From Streptomyces lincolnensis (GTDB lineage Bacteria > Actinomycetota > Actinomycetes > Streptomycetales > Streptomycetaceae), in the NCBI RefSeq assembly GCF_021173675.1, contig NZ_JAIHON010000030.1, positions 1 through 44,198 of the forward strand: 44,198 nt of DNA, in the 5' to 3' direction. The notes under the pieces are model-generated. The model was not told the origin of the DNA. It worked only from the letters and a program-made list of their open reading frames with translations, and searched no databases. Below are positions 17,308 through 25,560 of this stretch, piece by piece. The first letter of the stretch is position 1; each line of letters begins with the position of its first letter. A program made the position numbers and the translations under genes.

Positions 17308-17841
17308 ATGACGGCGATTTCCACGACGAGCAGCTCTGAGAGCAGCTTTGATTCGGGCTACCTGTCACGGATGTTCCGCGACGCGATGGCCCAAGTCGTC
17401 ACGCCGGTAACGGTCGTGACGGGAATCCAGGAGGGAGTTCCGCACGGTACAACGGTCAGCGCGTTCGCGTCCCTGTCGCTTTCCCCTCCGATGGTTCTCG
17501 TCTCCCTGGACCGGACGAGTGAGCTGTTGAGCATCGTGGGTCGGTCCGGCCGGTTCGGCGTCAACGTGCTGGGCTCGGCGCACTCGGATGTCGCCCTGCG
17601 CTTCGCCCGCAAGGGCGGGGCCGCCAAGTTCGCGGACACCCGATGGCTGCTCGACCATGGACTGCCGCGACTACCGAACGCGCTCGGCTGGCTGGCGTGT
17701 GAGACCGAGTCGATGGCCGACGGCGGGGACCATATGGTGCTGCTGGGGAAGGTCCTGCACGCCGACCATCGCGACGGCGCGCCCTTGACTTACTACGCGC
17801 GAAGGTTCGGCACCCACACGGTGCTGGACGGCGACCCGTGA
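17308..17841 (+). CDS. Flavin reductase (FMN-binding split-barrel)
   Basis: 177 aa, start ATG 17308 with CGGAGG at 7 nt. The sequence VTPVTVVTG, HGTTVSAFASLSLSPPMVLVSLD and GRFGVNVL is the flavin-reductase-like domain of two-component monooxygenase partners; DGGDHMVLLGKV is the conserved late strand with the His that contacts flavin/NADH. It reduces free FMN or FAD with NAD(P)H and passes it on. The 220-bp gap before it holds no gene. As the only reductase of this class in the cluster it should supply the luciferase-like monooxygenase; alternatively it could serve other flavin enzymes. A hairpin 11 nt after the stop may end the operon. Confidence 0.88.
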   Translation: MTAISTTSSSESSFDSGYLSRMFRDAMAQVVTPVTVVTGIQEGVPHGTTVSAFASLSLSPPMVLVSLDRTSELLSIVGRSGRFGVNVLGSAHSDVALRFARKGGAAKFADTRWLLDHGLPRLPNALGWLACETESMADGGDHMVLLGKVLHADHRDGAPLTYYARRFGTHTVLDGDP

Positions 17842-17852
17842 TCGTGGAGAAC

Positions 17853-17866
17853 CGGAGTGAACTCCG
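17853..17866 (+). terminator. Candidate terminator hairpin after the flavin reductase
   Basis: CGGAG-TGAA-CTCCG, a 5-bp GC-rich stem with a tetraloop, begins 11 nt after the stop. There is no T-tract, which is usual in Streptomyces. It could end the dehydrogenase-monooxygenase operon. Confidence 0.35.
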
Positions 17867-18419
17867 CCCAGATGGCGCCGAAGGTGGCTCGGCTCGTCTC
17901 GGAACGTAGTGGTGTCGCGCTGACCCGACGGGCGAGTGAGCTTCAGGCGGCTCGGCCGATCGCACATCGCGTCCTGGCCAACTGCGTAGCCATCCGCTAT
18001 GCACGCCACGGGAACGTCGGTAGCCGCTGTGCCGCGGGCCCGGCGCTGTACGAGGTGCCGCTGTGGATGGCCTCGGCGTGGCCGTCCACCGATACCGCCC
18101 TGCACGGCAGATGGCCACAGCGCATGACCTGGGTCCGACTCCACGCACGGGGCCTTCTGCGCACCGTTGAACGCGTCTCCTGCAGGGCACGCGGCGTTCT
18201 GCCTGTGGGTCAATGAAGTGATCGGCAGGCCTGCCCCTCGGGACTGGTACGCCCGCACGATCAGCCAGCCCTGGTGCTCACCCGTGGCCGTCGGGACATG
18301 GGTCGACAGGCCGGTCAAAAGTTGAGGCTGAGGCGGGGTCAGGTCAATGCTTCTGTCGTTTCCCCTTGGATTCTGTGTGACTGGAGGAGCCGTGATGTGG
18401 GCAGGCCGGGCATGGGTCT
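17867..18419. other. Gene-free stretch, possibly decayed coding DNA
   Basis: About 550 bp between the flavin reductase and the DUF3500 terminator. Several overlapping frames are open. One at about 18149-18325 on the plus strand has high third-position GC (GHAAFCLWVNEVIGRPAP) but no start, no ribosome binding site and no motif I recognise. It may be a remnant. Confidence 0.3.
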
Positions 18420-18457
18420 GCGCCGGGTCGCATCCCGGGGTGGATGCGACCCGGCGC
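18420..18457 (-). terminator. Strong hairpin terminator downstream of DUF3500 gene
   Basis: A perfect 16-bp inverted repeat, left arm 18420-18435 (GCGCCGGGTCGCATCC) and right arm 18442-18457, with a 6-nt loop. On the minus strand it begins 55 nt after the DUF3500 stop codon. No T-run is present, as is common for actinobacterial terminators. It also separates this operon from the convergent catabolic cluster. Confidence 0.7.
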
Positions 18458-18512
18458 GGTGACGGGAGCCGAGCTGTATGACGGGAGGTCGGCTCCGGTC
18501 ACGTCAGGGGTG

Positions 18513-19841
18513 TCACCGATGGTGAGGTGACGTCAGGTAGTGCTGCCTGAGGAGTTCCCTGCCGTAGTCGTTGCCGTTGGGGGTGCGGATGATGGAGTGG
18601 ACGTGCTTCTGCGTCGCGCCGCTGCCCTGCGTGGCGCCGTAGGCGCCGGCCAGCGGGCCCGGAGCCTGGCAGTCGACCTCGACCCAGACGACGGGGCTGT
18701 GCACGCGGACGTAGAAGGCGGAGTCGTCGGCGATGCCGCCGGCCCAGGTGACGTAGGTGTCGGAGATGTGCTGGGCGACCTCCGACATCCGTACCTTCGC
18801 GGTGTCCGCCTTGGCGCGGCCCACGAACGCCTCGACGATGCCGAGGAGCTTCTTGCGCTGGGCGGCGGTCAGCTTGCTGCCCTTCAGGCCCGTGTACTCC
18901 TGGACGGTGTTGTCGGAGAAGGCGCCGGCCTTCATCGATTCGTTGGACTTGGTCGTCGACTCGATCGCGACAGCCTGCTGATCCGCGGTGAGGGAGTTGA
19001 TGAAGGCCAGTGACGCGACGACCTCCTCGTGGCAGACGGTGACCGTCTCGCCGTCGATCTCCATCGAGGTCGGTTCCGAGCCCCAGAAGCAGGGGCTCAT
19101 GACGACCTGGCTGCCGAGGACGAAGTAGTTGATGACGAGGTGGTGGCCGTCGAACTGGAAGCCCCAGGGCTCGGTCGCCGACGGGGTGCCCATCACGGTC
19201 CAGTAGTAGGCGTCCTCGTTGAAGGAGTTCGTGTTGCCGATCGCCTCCCCGGCCGCCTGGTTGATCTTCCGGATCTTCTCGGTGGTCTCCAGGCCGTCGG
19301 CGCTGAGCGCGGCCTTCAGCAGGGCGGTGCCAAGGGCCTTCTGGTCGTCGCTGAGGTCGGCGAGGGACACGCCCTGGCGCTCGTAGGAGTCGATGTTGCT
19401 CCACAGCCGCCACTCGGTGGAGTGGATGGTGAACTGCGTGGACGTCTTCTGGTCGTCGGTGAGGCCGGCCAGGAACGCGTTCGCGGCCGCGATGACGGGA
19501 GCGGTGGCGACCTTCGTGGAGTGGATCGTGAACAGGTCGTCGATCCGCTTGCCGTCGGTGGTGAGGCCGAAGAAGTCCTCGGTGATCGTCTGGTTGCCGG
19601 GGCCTCCGGCACCGCCGCCCGGCCCGCCGCTGGGGGCACCGCTCGGGGCCGCGGAGGCGTCGGTGGTGACGTCGTCGGCCATCGCGGCCCAGGCGCCGGC
19701 ACCACCCATGGTCACGACGGCTGTGGCACCGCTGGCGAAGAAGACCTTCCGCATGAAGTTACGGCGGCTCGCGTGAGCGCGGCGGCCGGACTCGGACTGC
19801 GGCTCCTCGGCGGTCGGCTCCCCGGTGTCGAGCTCGGTCAT
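18513..19841 (-). CDS. DUF3500-family exported protein with Tat-like signal
   Basis: 442 aa. The N-terminus has SRRNFMRKVFFASGATAVVTMGG followed by AGAWA, a twin-arginine-type signal, then a Gly/Pro/Ser-rich spacer (PSGAPSGGPGGG). The body contains EPWGFQFDGHHLVINYFVLG, VVMSPCFWGSEPT and, near the end, HVHSIIRTPNGNDYGRELLRQHY, the pattern of the DUF3500 family. Its biochemical role is unknown; conserved His and Glu residues suggest a hydrolase or metal-binding protein outside the membrane. It lies 165 bp downstream of a regulator/kinase pair on the same strand and may be their target or effector. ATG 19841 is preceded by AGGGAACGAG at a loose distance. Confidence 0.75.
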   Translation of the reverse strand: MTELDTGEPTAEEPQSESGRRAHASRRNFMRKVFFASGATAVVTMGGAGAWAAMADDVTTDASAAPSGAPSGGPGGGAGGPGNQTITEDFFGLTTDGKRIDDLFTIHSTKVATAPVIAAANAFLAGLTDDQKTSTQFTIHSTEWRLWSNIDSYERQGVSLADLSDDQKALGTALLKAALSADGLETTEKIRKINQAAGEAIGNTNSFNEDAYYWTVMGTPSATEPWGFQFDGHHLVINYFVLGSQVVMSPCFWGSEPTSMEIDGETVTVCHEEVVASLAFINSLTADQQAVAIESTTKSNESMKAGAFSDNTVQEYTGLKGSKLTAAQRKKLLGIVEAFVGRAKADTAKVRMSEVAQHISDTYVTWAGGIADDSAFYVRVHSPVVWVEVDCQAPGPLAGAYGATQGSGATQKHVHSIIRTPNGNDYGRELLRQHYLTSPHHR

Positions 19842-19910
19842 CGTCGCTCGTTCCCTTCGTCATGGGCGCGTCCACGCTGGACCGCCGTCGGCGATCACTG
19901 TGGAGGACCG

Positions 19911-19929
19911 AACTGAGGCTCACCTGAAG
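19911..19929 (-). promoter_or_regulatory. Direct-repeat candidate binding site for the adjacent response regulator
   Basis: On the minus strand the sequence reads CTTCAGGTGAGCCTCAGTT. Two TCAG half-sites are spaced 11 bp apart, the spacing used by OmpR/PhoB-type regulators, about 70-90 bp upstream of the DUF3500 start. Which regulator binds is inferred from proximity only. Confidence 0.3.
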
Positions 19930-20006
19930 CGGTGGGCGACATCGCCGGCGGAGCACCTCAGGGGACGGCCGGAGAGTGGCTCTGAACTGGGTTTCTGTGG
20001 AACCGC

Positions 20007-21524
20007 TTAGAGTCCTTGACCGGGACGGGAACCGCCCTCGGGAGCGGCGTCGGCGCGAGGCAGAGTCACCGTGAACTCCGTGTCCCCCGGTTCGCTCTCG
20101 ACGTGGATGCGGCCTCCGTGTGCCTCCGAGACAGCCGCTGCGATGGCCAGGCCCAACCCCGAACCGCTCTCCGAGCCGAGCGCGCGGGAACGGGAGGCGT
20201 CACCCCGGGAGAAGCGATCGAAAACCGAGGGGAGGAGGTCCGGTGGGATGCCGGGACCGTTGTCCTGGACGCGGATGACGCATTCTTCCTCGGTCGTTTC
20301 CACGCTGACGGTGATCTTCGTGCCTGCGGGCGTGTGCAGGCGGGCGTTGGCCAGGAGGTTGGCCACCACTTGGTGGAGCCGGGACTGATCGCCGATGACC
20401 GAGGCGTGGCCGTCCGGTAGGCGCAGCGCGAGGCGCCAGTCGTGGTCGGTTCCGGCCGCCCGCGCGTCCCACACCGCCTCGGCGACCAGGGTTGCCAGGT
20501 TCACCTCGGTCGACAGCAGTGGCCGCCCCTCGTCGAGGCGGGCGAGCAGCAGAAGGTCCTCGACCAGTCCCGTCATGCGCGCCGACTGGGCGGTGACACG
20601 CTGCCAGGCGAGTTCAGGGGGGATCTGCTGGTCTCCGTGGTTCATGAGCTCGGCGTATCCGGCGATCGAGGCGAGCGGGGTGCGCAGTTCGTGACTGGCG
20701 TCGGCGAGGAGACGCCGCATGCGTTCCTCGGTGCGCTGACGCTCGCCGAGCGAGGACTCGACATGGTCGATGAGACGGTTCAGCACCACGCCGACCTGGC
20801 CGGCCTCGGTACCGGGGTCGGTGTCCGACGTGGGGACACGGGTGAGCCCGGCGACTTCGCCGCGGTCCAGCGGCACCCGGGCGACTTCGGCGGCGGTGGC
20901 GGCGACCCGGCCGAGAGGGCGCAGCTGGCGTCGGATGACCGTGGTGGTGGTGGCGGCCGCGGCCGCCAGGCCGACGGAGGCGATGACGGTTTCGACGATG
21001 ACCAGACGGTCCAGGACGCGCTGTATGCCGGCGGTCGGGAGCCCGGCCAGAACGGGTTCGCCGTCCCCGCCGATGGCGGTCACTCGGTAGGTGCCTAGGC
21101 CCGGGATGGTGCGGGTGTGCAGTGATCCGTCCGGGAGGATCCCGTCCAGGGCCGCACGCTGGGCCGCGGTGAGCATCCGCTGGTGCCCGTCCTCGGTCAC
21201 CCACTCGGCGGCGACGATCCGATCGTCGACGAACCGGGCCGCGACGGTACCCGTGGGCTGTCCGCGCTCGTTGAGGAAACCCAGGTCCGTGGCGTCGCCC
21301 GGCCGGTGCTGCAACCCGCCCTGGCTTCGCTCGGCGGCGTCCGTGACGCGCTGGTCCAGATCTTCGTAGAGATAGACCTGCTGGACGGCCACCGTGGTGA
21401 GTGCCATGGCCCCGCAGACGACGGCCATGGTCACGGACACGAAGAGCACCAGGCGGAACCGCAACGAGTGCCTTCCCAGGCCGGGGCGGGACCGGCCACC
21501 CGTGCGGCGCAGGAGGCTTCTCAT
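20007..21524 (-). CDS. Two-component sensor histidine kinase
   Basis: 505 aa. The first transmembrane helix is at about residues 22-48 (FRLVLFVSVTMAVVCGAM), then an extracytoplasmic sensor of about 125 aa, a second helix near 173-195 and a HAMP segment. The H-box is ASHELRTPLASIAGYAEL with His278; ANLLANARLHTP is the N-box, DNGPGIP the G1-box and SGSGLGLAIAA the G2-box, so the ATPase domain looks intact. The start overlaps the regulator stop by 4 bp (ATGA), making the partnership certain. The sensor domain shows no motif I recognise. Together with the regulator it probably controls itself and the downstream DUF3500 gene. Confidence 0.92.
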   Translation of the reverse strand: MRSLLRRTGGRSRPGLGRHSLRFRLVLFVSVTMAVVCGAMALTTVAVQQVYLYEDLDQRVTDAAERSQGGLQHRPGDATDLGFLNERGQPTGTVAARFVDDRIVAAEWVTEDGHQRMLTAAQRAALDGILPDGSLHTRTIPGLGTYRVTAIGGDGEPVLAGLPTAGIQRVLDRLVIVETVIASVGLAAAAATTTTVIRRQLRPLGRVAATAAEVARVPLDRGEVAGLTRVPTSDTDPGTEAGQVGVVLNRLIDHVESSLGERQRTEERMRRLLADASHELRTPLASIAGYAELMNHGDQQIPPELAWQRVTAQSARMTGLVEDLLLLARLDEGRPLLSTEVNLATLVAEAVWDARAAGTDHDWRLALRLPDGHASVIGDQSRLHQVVANLLANARLHTPAGTKITVSVETTEEECVIRVQDNGPGIPPDLLPSVFDRFSRGDASRSRALGSESGSGLGLAIAAAVSEAHGGRIHVESEPGDTEFTVTLPRADAAPEGGSRPGQGL

Positions 21525-22249
21525 GCTCTGTTGTCCGCGGCTCTGATCGAGTAACCGACGCCGCGCACGGTGCGGATCATCGGGGCCCGCCCTTTGTCGA
21601 TCTTCGAGCGGAGCCCGTAGATGTACACCTCGACCAGGTTTCCCTCGCCGTCGAAGGAGGCGTTCCAGACGTGGTCGAGGATCTGTGTCTTGCTGAGCAC
21701 CTGGTGGGGGTGGTCCATGAGGAAGCGGAGCAGGTCGAACTCCTTGGCGGTGAGCGGGATCGGTGTGCCGCCCCGCTGTACCTCGTGGGTCTTCTCGGCC
21801 AGTACGAGGTCGCCCAGCACCCGTACGGACTCGTCATGCTCGGACGTTTCGGGGTGTCCCGCACGACGGAGCAGCCCGCGCAGGCGGAGCATGACCTCCT
21901 CCAGTGAGAACGGTTTGGTCACATAGTCGTCCGCGCCCGTGGACAGTCCGTCGAGCCGGTGTTCGAGCGCGTCCCGGGCGGTGAGCATCAGCACGGGCAG
22001 TCGGTGGTGCTCGCTCCGGAGATGGCGCAGGACCTGAAGGCCGTCCATGCCGGGCAGCATTCCGTCGAGGATGACGATGTCAGGGGCGCAGTCCCGTGCG
22101 ATGCGCAGCGCGCTGTGCCCGTCCCGCGCAGGGAAGGGTCGCCATCCGGCCGCGGTCACGGCCGCGGACAGCAACTCGGTCAGTTCGGGCTCGTCGTCGA
22201 CGATCAGCACGCGAACCGTGCCCTCGCGGGTTCCTGAGGTGCCAGACAT
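21521..22249 (-). CDS. OmpR/PhoB-family response regulator
   Basis: 242 aa. The receiver domain has VLIVDDEPELTELL, phosphoacceptor Asp62 in ILDGMLPGMDG, and Lys112 in TKPF. The effector domain ends with VEVYIYGLRSKID and IRTVRGVGYSIRA, typical of the winged helix. ATG 22249 (MSGTSGTREG) is the first start consistent with the receiver fold; the upstream region merges into unrelated Rhs-like DNA on the opposite strand. First gene of the regulator-kinase-DUF3500 group. Confidence 0.92.
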   Translation of the reverse strand: MSGTSGTREGTVRVLIVDDEPELTELLSAAVTAAGWRPFPARDGHSALRIARDCAPDIVILDGMLPGMDGLQVLRHLRSEHHRLPVLMLTARDALEHRLDGLSTGADDYVTKPFSLEEVMLRLRGLLRRAGHPETSEHDESVRVLGDLVLAEKTHEVQRGGTPIPLTAKEFDLLRFLMDHPHQVLSKTQILDHVWNASFDGEGNLVEVYIYGLRSKIDKGRAPMIRTVRGVGYSIRAADNRA

Positions 22250-22299
22250 GGTTCGACATTGTGGCAGCACTCGGTCGATCGGCCGGCGGCCGGTGAGCC

Positions 22300-22784
22300 G
22301 GACCACGCCTGCTCGCGCCGCTGCGCTACCCCGGCCAGTACGTCGATGCGGAAACGGGGCTGCACTACAACAACCGCTACTACGACCCCGACCTCGGCCG
22401 CTACACCACACCCGATCCTCTGGGACTGGCCCCAGCCGTCAACCACTACACCTACGTCCCCAACCCCTTCACCCTCGCCGGCTGCACGGCCGATCCGACC
22501 TGGGCGGGCGGGTCACCTTAACCCGCGACGAGCACGGGCGCCCCTACGAGATGAACGCCGTCATCACCAGGGACATGCTCGACGAGGGCACCCACGCCAG
22601 GAACTCGCTGGAGCCGCCCGGCTTCCTCGGCGGCGACTACAACCAGGCCCGCGGCCACCTGCTGGCCCGGATGCTCGGCGGATCCGGCGACACCCTTGTC
22701 AACACCCGAACCAAGAAGATCATGCGGCAGATGCACGGCCGAGCAGGATTCGACCTCCTCCGTCACCGCATCCTCCTGCAATAA
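22300..22784 (+). pseudogene. Rhs core tip with a frameshifted, truncated nuclease toxin domain
   Basis: Frame 1 (22300-22521) encodes PLRYPGQYVDAETGLHYNNR, YYDPDLGRYTTPDPLGL and YTYVPNP, the invariant C-terminal core of Rhs/YD-repeat polymorphic toxins. From about 22491 coding passes to another frame: GRVTLTRDEHGRPYEMNAVI, PPGFLGGDYNQARGHLLARML, GGSGDTLVN, stopping at 22782-22784. The second part resembles DNA/RNA non-specific endonuclease domains at Rhs tips, including the RGH-L-x-x histidine motif. Homology ends early after LVNTR. There is no N-terminal Rhs shell, and core and toxin are out of frame. I read it as a dead remnant of an interbacterial toxin gene. No immunity gene is recognisable next to it. 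Confidence 0.7.
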
Positions 22785-22911
22785 GGAGAACGCACCGTCA
22801 CACCGACTACGGAACAGAGCCGAACGTCTTACAGTCCCCCCTGGCTGCGTCCAGCCCTGGTGAGGCACGTATCGGCTGAGCCGAACCCGCCCTGCGCCGC
22901 TTGAGGAAGCG

Positions 22912-23772
22912 TCAGGGCGCGGTGCAGGTGTTGGTCATGGTGCCGAGTCCCTCGATGGTGGAGCACAGCACCCCGCCGGGGGCCATGAACCGGGGAGGCT
23001 TACAGGCGAGGCCGACACCTGAGGGGGTGCCGGTGAAGATCAGGTCCGCCGGCAGTAGTTCGCACACGCCGGACAGGTAGCTGATCAGGGTAGGGATGTC
23101 GAAGATCAGATCGCGAGTGCGGCCTTTCTGGACGGTGTCACCGTCATAGGTGGAGGACAGCGCGAGATCGGATGGGTCATCGAGTTCGTCGAGAGTGGTC
23201 AGCCAGGGGCCGATCGGGCTGAACGCCTTGTGGCTCTTGCCGAGACCGAACTGCGGAGGGGTTCCGCTCAGCTGCTTGGTGCGCTCGGAGATGTCCTGCC
23301 CGACACAGAACCCGGCGACATGGTCGAAGGCCTTGTCAGCGGGGATGTCGCGGCCGCCTTCGCCGATGACGACGACGAGTTCGAGCTCCCAGTCACAGGT
23401 ATCGGTAGGCAGCGGTATCTTCGCGGCGGGCCCGGCCAGGCTGGAGGGGAACTTGGTGAAGACCAGCGGTGCCTCGGGGACGGGCGTGTCGGTCTCGGCG
23501 GTGTGGTCGACATAGTTCAGGCCGATTGCGAAGATCTGCCGCGGGTCGGTGACGGGAGGGCCGAGCCTGCTGGCGTCGGCTTTCAGCGTGGCCAGTGTCG
23601 TCCTGGTGTCCGGCTCAGGGCGGGTGGCGGCGAGCCAGCGGCGGATCTCCCTGATCCGGGAGACGACCGCGTCCGGCGAGGCAGAGAAGTGGCCGCCGGA
23701 GGCGGTGTGCAGGTCGATGACGCCTTCGGGCGTGACAACCACGGCGCGCCCGTCCAGGTTGGCGAGTTTCAT
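22912..23772 (-). CDS. Fumarylacetoacetate hydrolase (FAH) family protein
   Basis: 286 aa, ATG 23772 with AAAGG at 6 nt. The family motifs are GLNYVDHTAET, FTKFPSSLAGP, the metal-binding acidic segment DWELELVVVIGEGGRDI, DHVAGFCVGQDISER, KSHKAFSPIGPWL and IFTGTPSGVG. FAH enzymes are Mg2+-dependent and either hydrolyse a C-C bond in 1,3-diketo ring-cleavage products or decarboxylate/isomerise oxo-acids in aromatic pathways. It is the last gene of the minus-strand operon that includes a Rieske oxygenase and an extradiol-type dioxygenase, so acting on a ring-cleavage product is likely. A 38-bp palindrome separates it from the monooxygenase gene before it and may tune its expression. Confidence 0.85.
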   Translation of the reverse strand: MKLANLDGRAVVVTPEGVIDLHTASGGHFSASPDAVVSRIREIRRWLAATRPEPDTRTTLATLKADASRLGPPVTDPRQIFAIGLNYVDHTAETDTPVPEAPLVFTKFPSSLAGPAAKIPLPTDTCDWELELVVVIGEGGRDIPADKAFDHVAGFCVGQDISERTKQLSGTPPQFGLGKSHKAFSPIGPWLTTLDELDDPSDLALSSTYDGDTVQKGRTRDLIFDIPTLISYLSGVCELLPADLIFTGTPSGVGLACKPPRFMAPGGVLCSTIEGLGTMTNTCTAP

Positions 23773-23844
23773 GGGGGCCTTTCGGAAGAGGAGGGCCGGC
23801 GGCGTGGACCTGCCGCGGCCCTGGAGTGGGCAACGAGATCTACG

Positions 23845-23882
23845 ACTTGGTTCGCGGCAGGAGCTCCTGCCGCGAACCAAGT
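23845..23882. repeat. Perfect 38-bp palindrome without loop
   Basis: Arms 23845-23863 (ACTTGGTTCGCGGCAGGAG) and 23864-23882 are exact reverse complements with no spacer. It lies between the monooxygenase stop (23900) and the FAH start (23772). As RNA it would fold into a long stem, acting as an attenuator, processing site or mRNA stabiliser. As DNA it could be an operator or a scar of rearrangement. Confidence 0.7.
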
Positions 23883-23899
23883 TCCGGATCACGCCGAGG

Positions 23900-25537
23900 T
23901 CAGAGGGACCGGACCGTGCTGGGTGCGGAGTCGGCGAGGCTCATCCGTAGACCGGCGACGAGTTCGCGGACCAGGGACTCGACACCGTCGGAGGAAGCGG
24001 TGCCGAACACGTGGAAGTCGGGGCGGACCAGGATCACGTCACGGTCCCACTCGTCGAACCACTCGCCGTACACGTCCTCCACGTCGGTCACCGGTGCGTC
24101 CGGCCCGATGTGAACGGCGACGCCCCCGAGCCGTTCCCAGGCCTCGCGGGTCATGGGCGACAGCGATTCCATGGGGTCCCCGGCACGGCTGAGCAGCACA
24201 TGCGCGCCCGCGCCGAACACGTCGTCGAAGCGGCCTTCGCGACCCTTGGTCCGCACGAGTCCCTGACGGCCCAGCCATCCAGCGTGCGGGTCGTCCGCGG
24301 CCAGCGACTCCGTGCCCATTCGCCACCCCGTCATCTCCGGCGCCTCGACGCGCTTCTCCCTGAGCAGCGCGTCCCGCTCGGCGCACGCCTCGGGGTCGAT
24401 CAGGCAGAGGAAGCCGCCGACCATGACGGCGTCCGAGATGAGCCGGCTCACATGGGGAATGCGCTCGCGGGCGTAGTCATCGAGGGTGTCCGCGGGCGCC
24501 AGCCCGCGCAGGACCAGGTCCAGACGCCAGGAGAGGGTCGCGACGTCGCGGATCCCGGAGTTCATGCCCTGCCCCAGGAACGGTGGCGTCAGATGGGCGG
24601 CGTCGCCGGCCAGCAGGACCCGTCCCTGCCGCCATTGCTGCGCCCAGCAGGCACGGAAGGTGTACGCCGCGTAACGCACCAGGTCCGCGTTCGTCTGATC
24701 CACGCCGCGCTCGGCGAGGAGTCGCCACACCGTCTCATCGGTGGCCATCTCCTCCTTCCGCTCCCCGGGCAGCAGCATGAACTCGAGACGGCGTCGTCCC
24801 GGCCCGGACGGCACCGAGGTCGTGGGACGCGGCGGGCCGAGTACCTGCCCCATGTACGGCATCCAGTCCCGTTCCACCGTGGGCTTGAGGTCGACCACCA
24901 GCCAGTCGGAGGAGAACTGGAGGTCGCCGTCCAGTGGGATGTCCATCAAATTCCGGACGGTACTCTGCGCTCCGTCGCAGCCGACGACGAACCGGGCGGT
25001 GTGCGTGACGTGGTCCGCCCCGGTGCGGGGGCCGCCGAGCTCGTCGGACGGGGCGAAGCGAACCCCTACGGCGTCCTCGACCTCCTCCAGCCCGGTCACC
25101 ACCTGGCCCCTGACCAGCTGGATCCGCGGATGCGCTCTGACCTGTTCCTCCAGGACCGCCTCGAGATCCGGCTGGTTGAACGTTGCGTCGGGCCCCTCCG
25201 AGCGTCGGGGAAGCGGGACGGTCTGTGAGAGGAGGACCTCTCCCTCGGCGGTGACGTAGTCCAAGCTGTGGTTCTGCCCGTTCCATTCGAGGTGGGGCTT
25301 CAGCGGCTCGGAGGCCCCGGCCATGTGCAGCACGCGCAGCGACTCACGGCTGATGCCCACGGCCCGGGGGAGCGGGTAGGCGGAGGGCCGTCGCTCCACC
25401 ACGAGAACCCGATGCCGATTGCGGGCCAGTAGCAGGCTGAGGGTGAGCCCCGTGGGCCCCGCGCCCACCACGATCACGTCGGCAGACTCCGCTACCGAGT
25501 CGGCGAGCGACCCCAGTTGTCCGTTGTTCTTTTCCAT
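23900..25537 (-). CDS. FAD-dependent aromatic monooxygenase (PHBH/MhpA-like)
   Basis: 545 aa from ATG 25537. The N-terminal FAD-binding motif is DVIVVGAGPTGLTLSLLLAR, followed by VVERRP; the DG motif is VVGCDGAQSTVR; the second FAD motif is RVLLAGDAAHLTPPFLGQG. These three define class A flavoprotein hydroxylases that add one oxygen to a phenolic ring using NAD(P)H. ATG 25537 has TGGAG at 6 nt; a GTG at 25564 overlaps the previous stop (GTGA) and could add nine residues. A C-terminal thioredoxin-like region of about 150 aa follows, as in MhpA/PheA-type enzymes. It sits between the small gene and FAH, and probably makes a catechol or hydroquinone that is then opened. Confidence 0.88.
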   Translation of the reverse strand: MEKNNGQLGSLADSVAESADVIVVGAGPTGLTLSLLLARNRHRVLVVERRPSAYPLPRAVGISRESLRVLHMAGASEPLKPHLEWNGQNHSLDYVTAEGEVLLSQTVPLPRRSEGPDATFNQPDLEAVLEEQVRAHPRIQLVRGQVVTGLEEVEDAVGVRFAPSDELGGPRTGADHVTHTARFVVGCDGAQSTVRNLMDIPLDGDLQFSSDWLVVDLKPTVERDWMPYMGQVLGPPRPTTSVPSGPGRRRLEFMLLPGERKEEMATDETVWRLLAERGVDQTNADLVRYAAYTFRACWAQQWRQGRVLLAGDAAHLTPPFLGQGMNSGIRDVATLSWRLDLVLRGLAPADTLDDYARERIPHVSRLISDAVMVGGFLCLIDPEACAERDALLREKRVEAPEMTGWRMGTESLAADDPHAGWLGRQGLVRTKGREGRFDDVFGAGAHVLLSRAGDPMESLSPMTREAWERLGGVAVHIGPDAPVTDVEDVYGEWFDEWDRDVILVRPDFHVFGTASSDGVESLVRELVAGLRMSLADSAPSTVRSL

Positions 25538-25560
25538 GGCGACTCCAATGGGTCGGTTGG

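Noticed and set aside
22518..22868. Immunity protein gene for the Rhs nuclease remnant
   Set aside because: The small frames next to the toxin fragment are antisense or out of phase and show no sign of an immunity protein.
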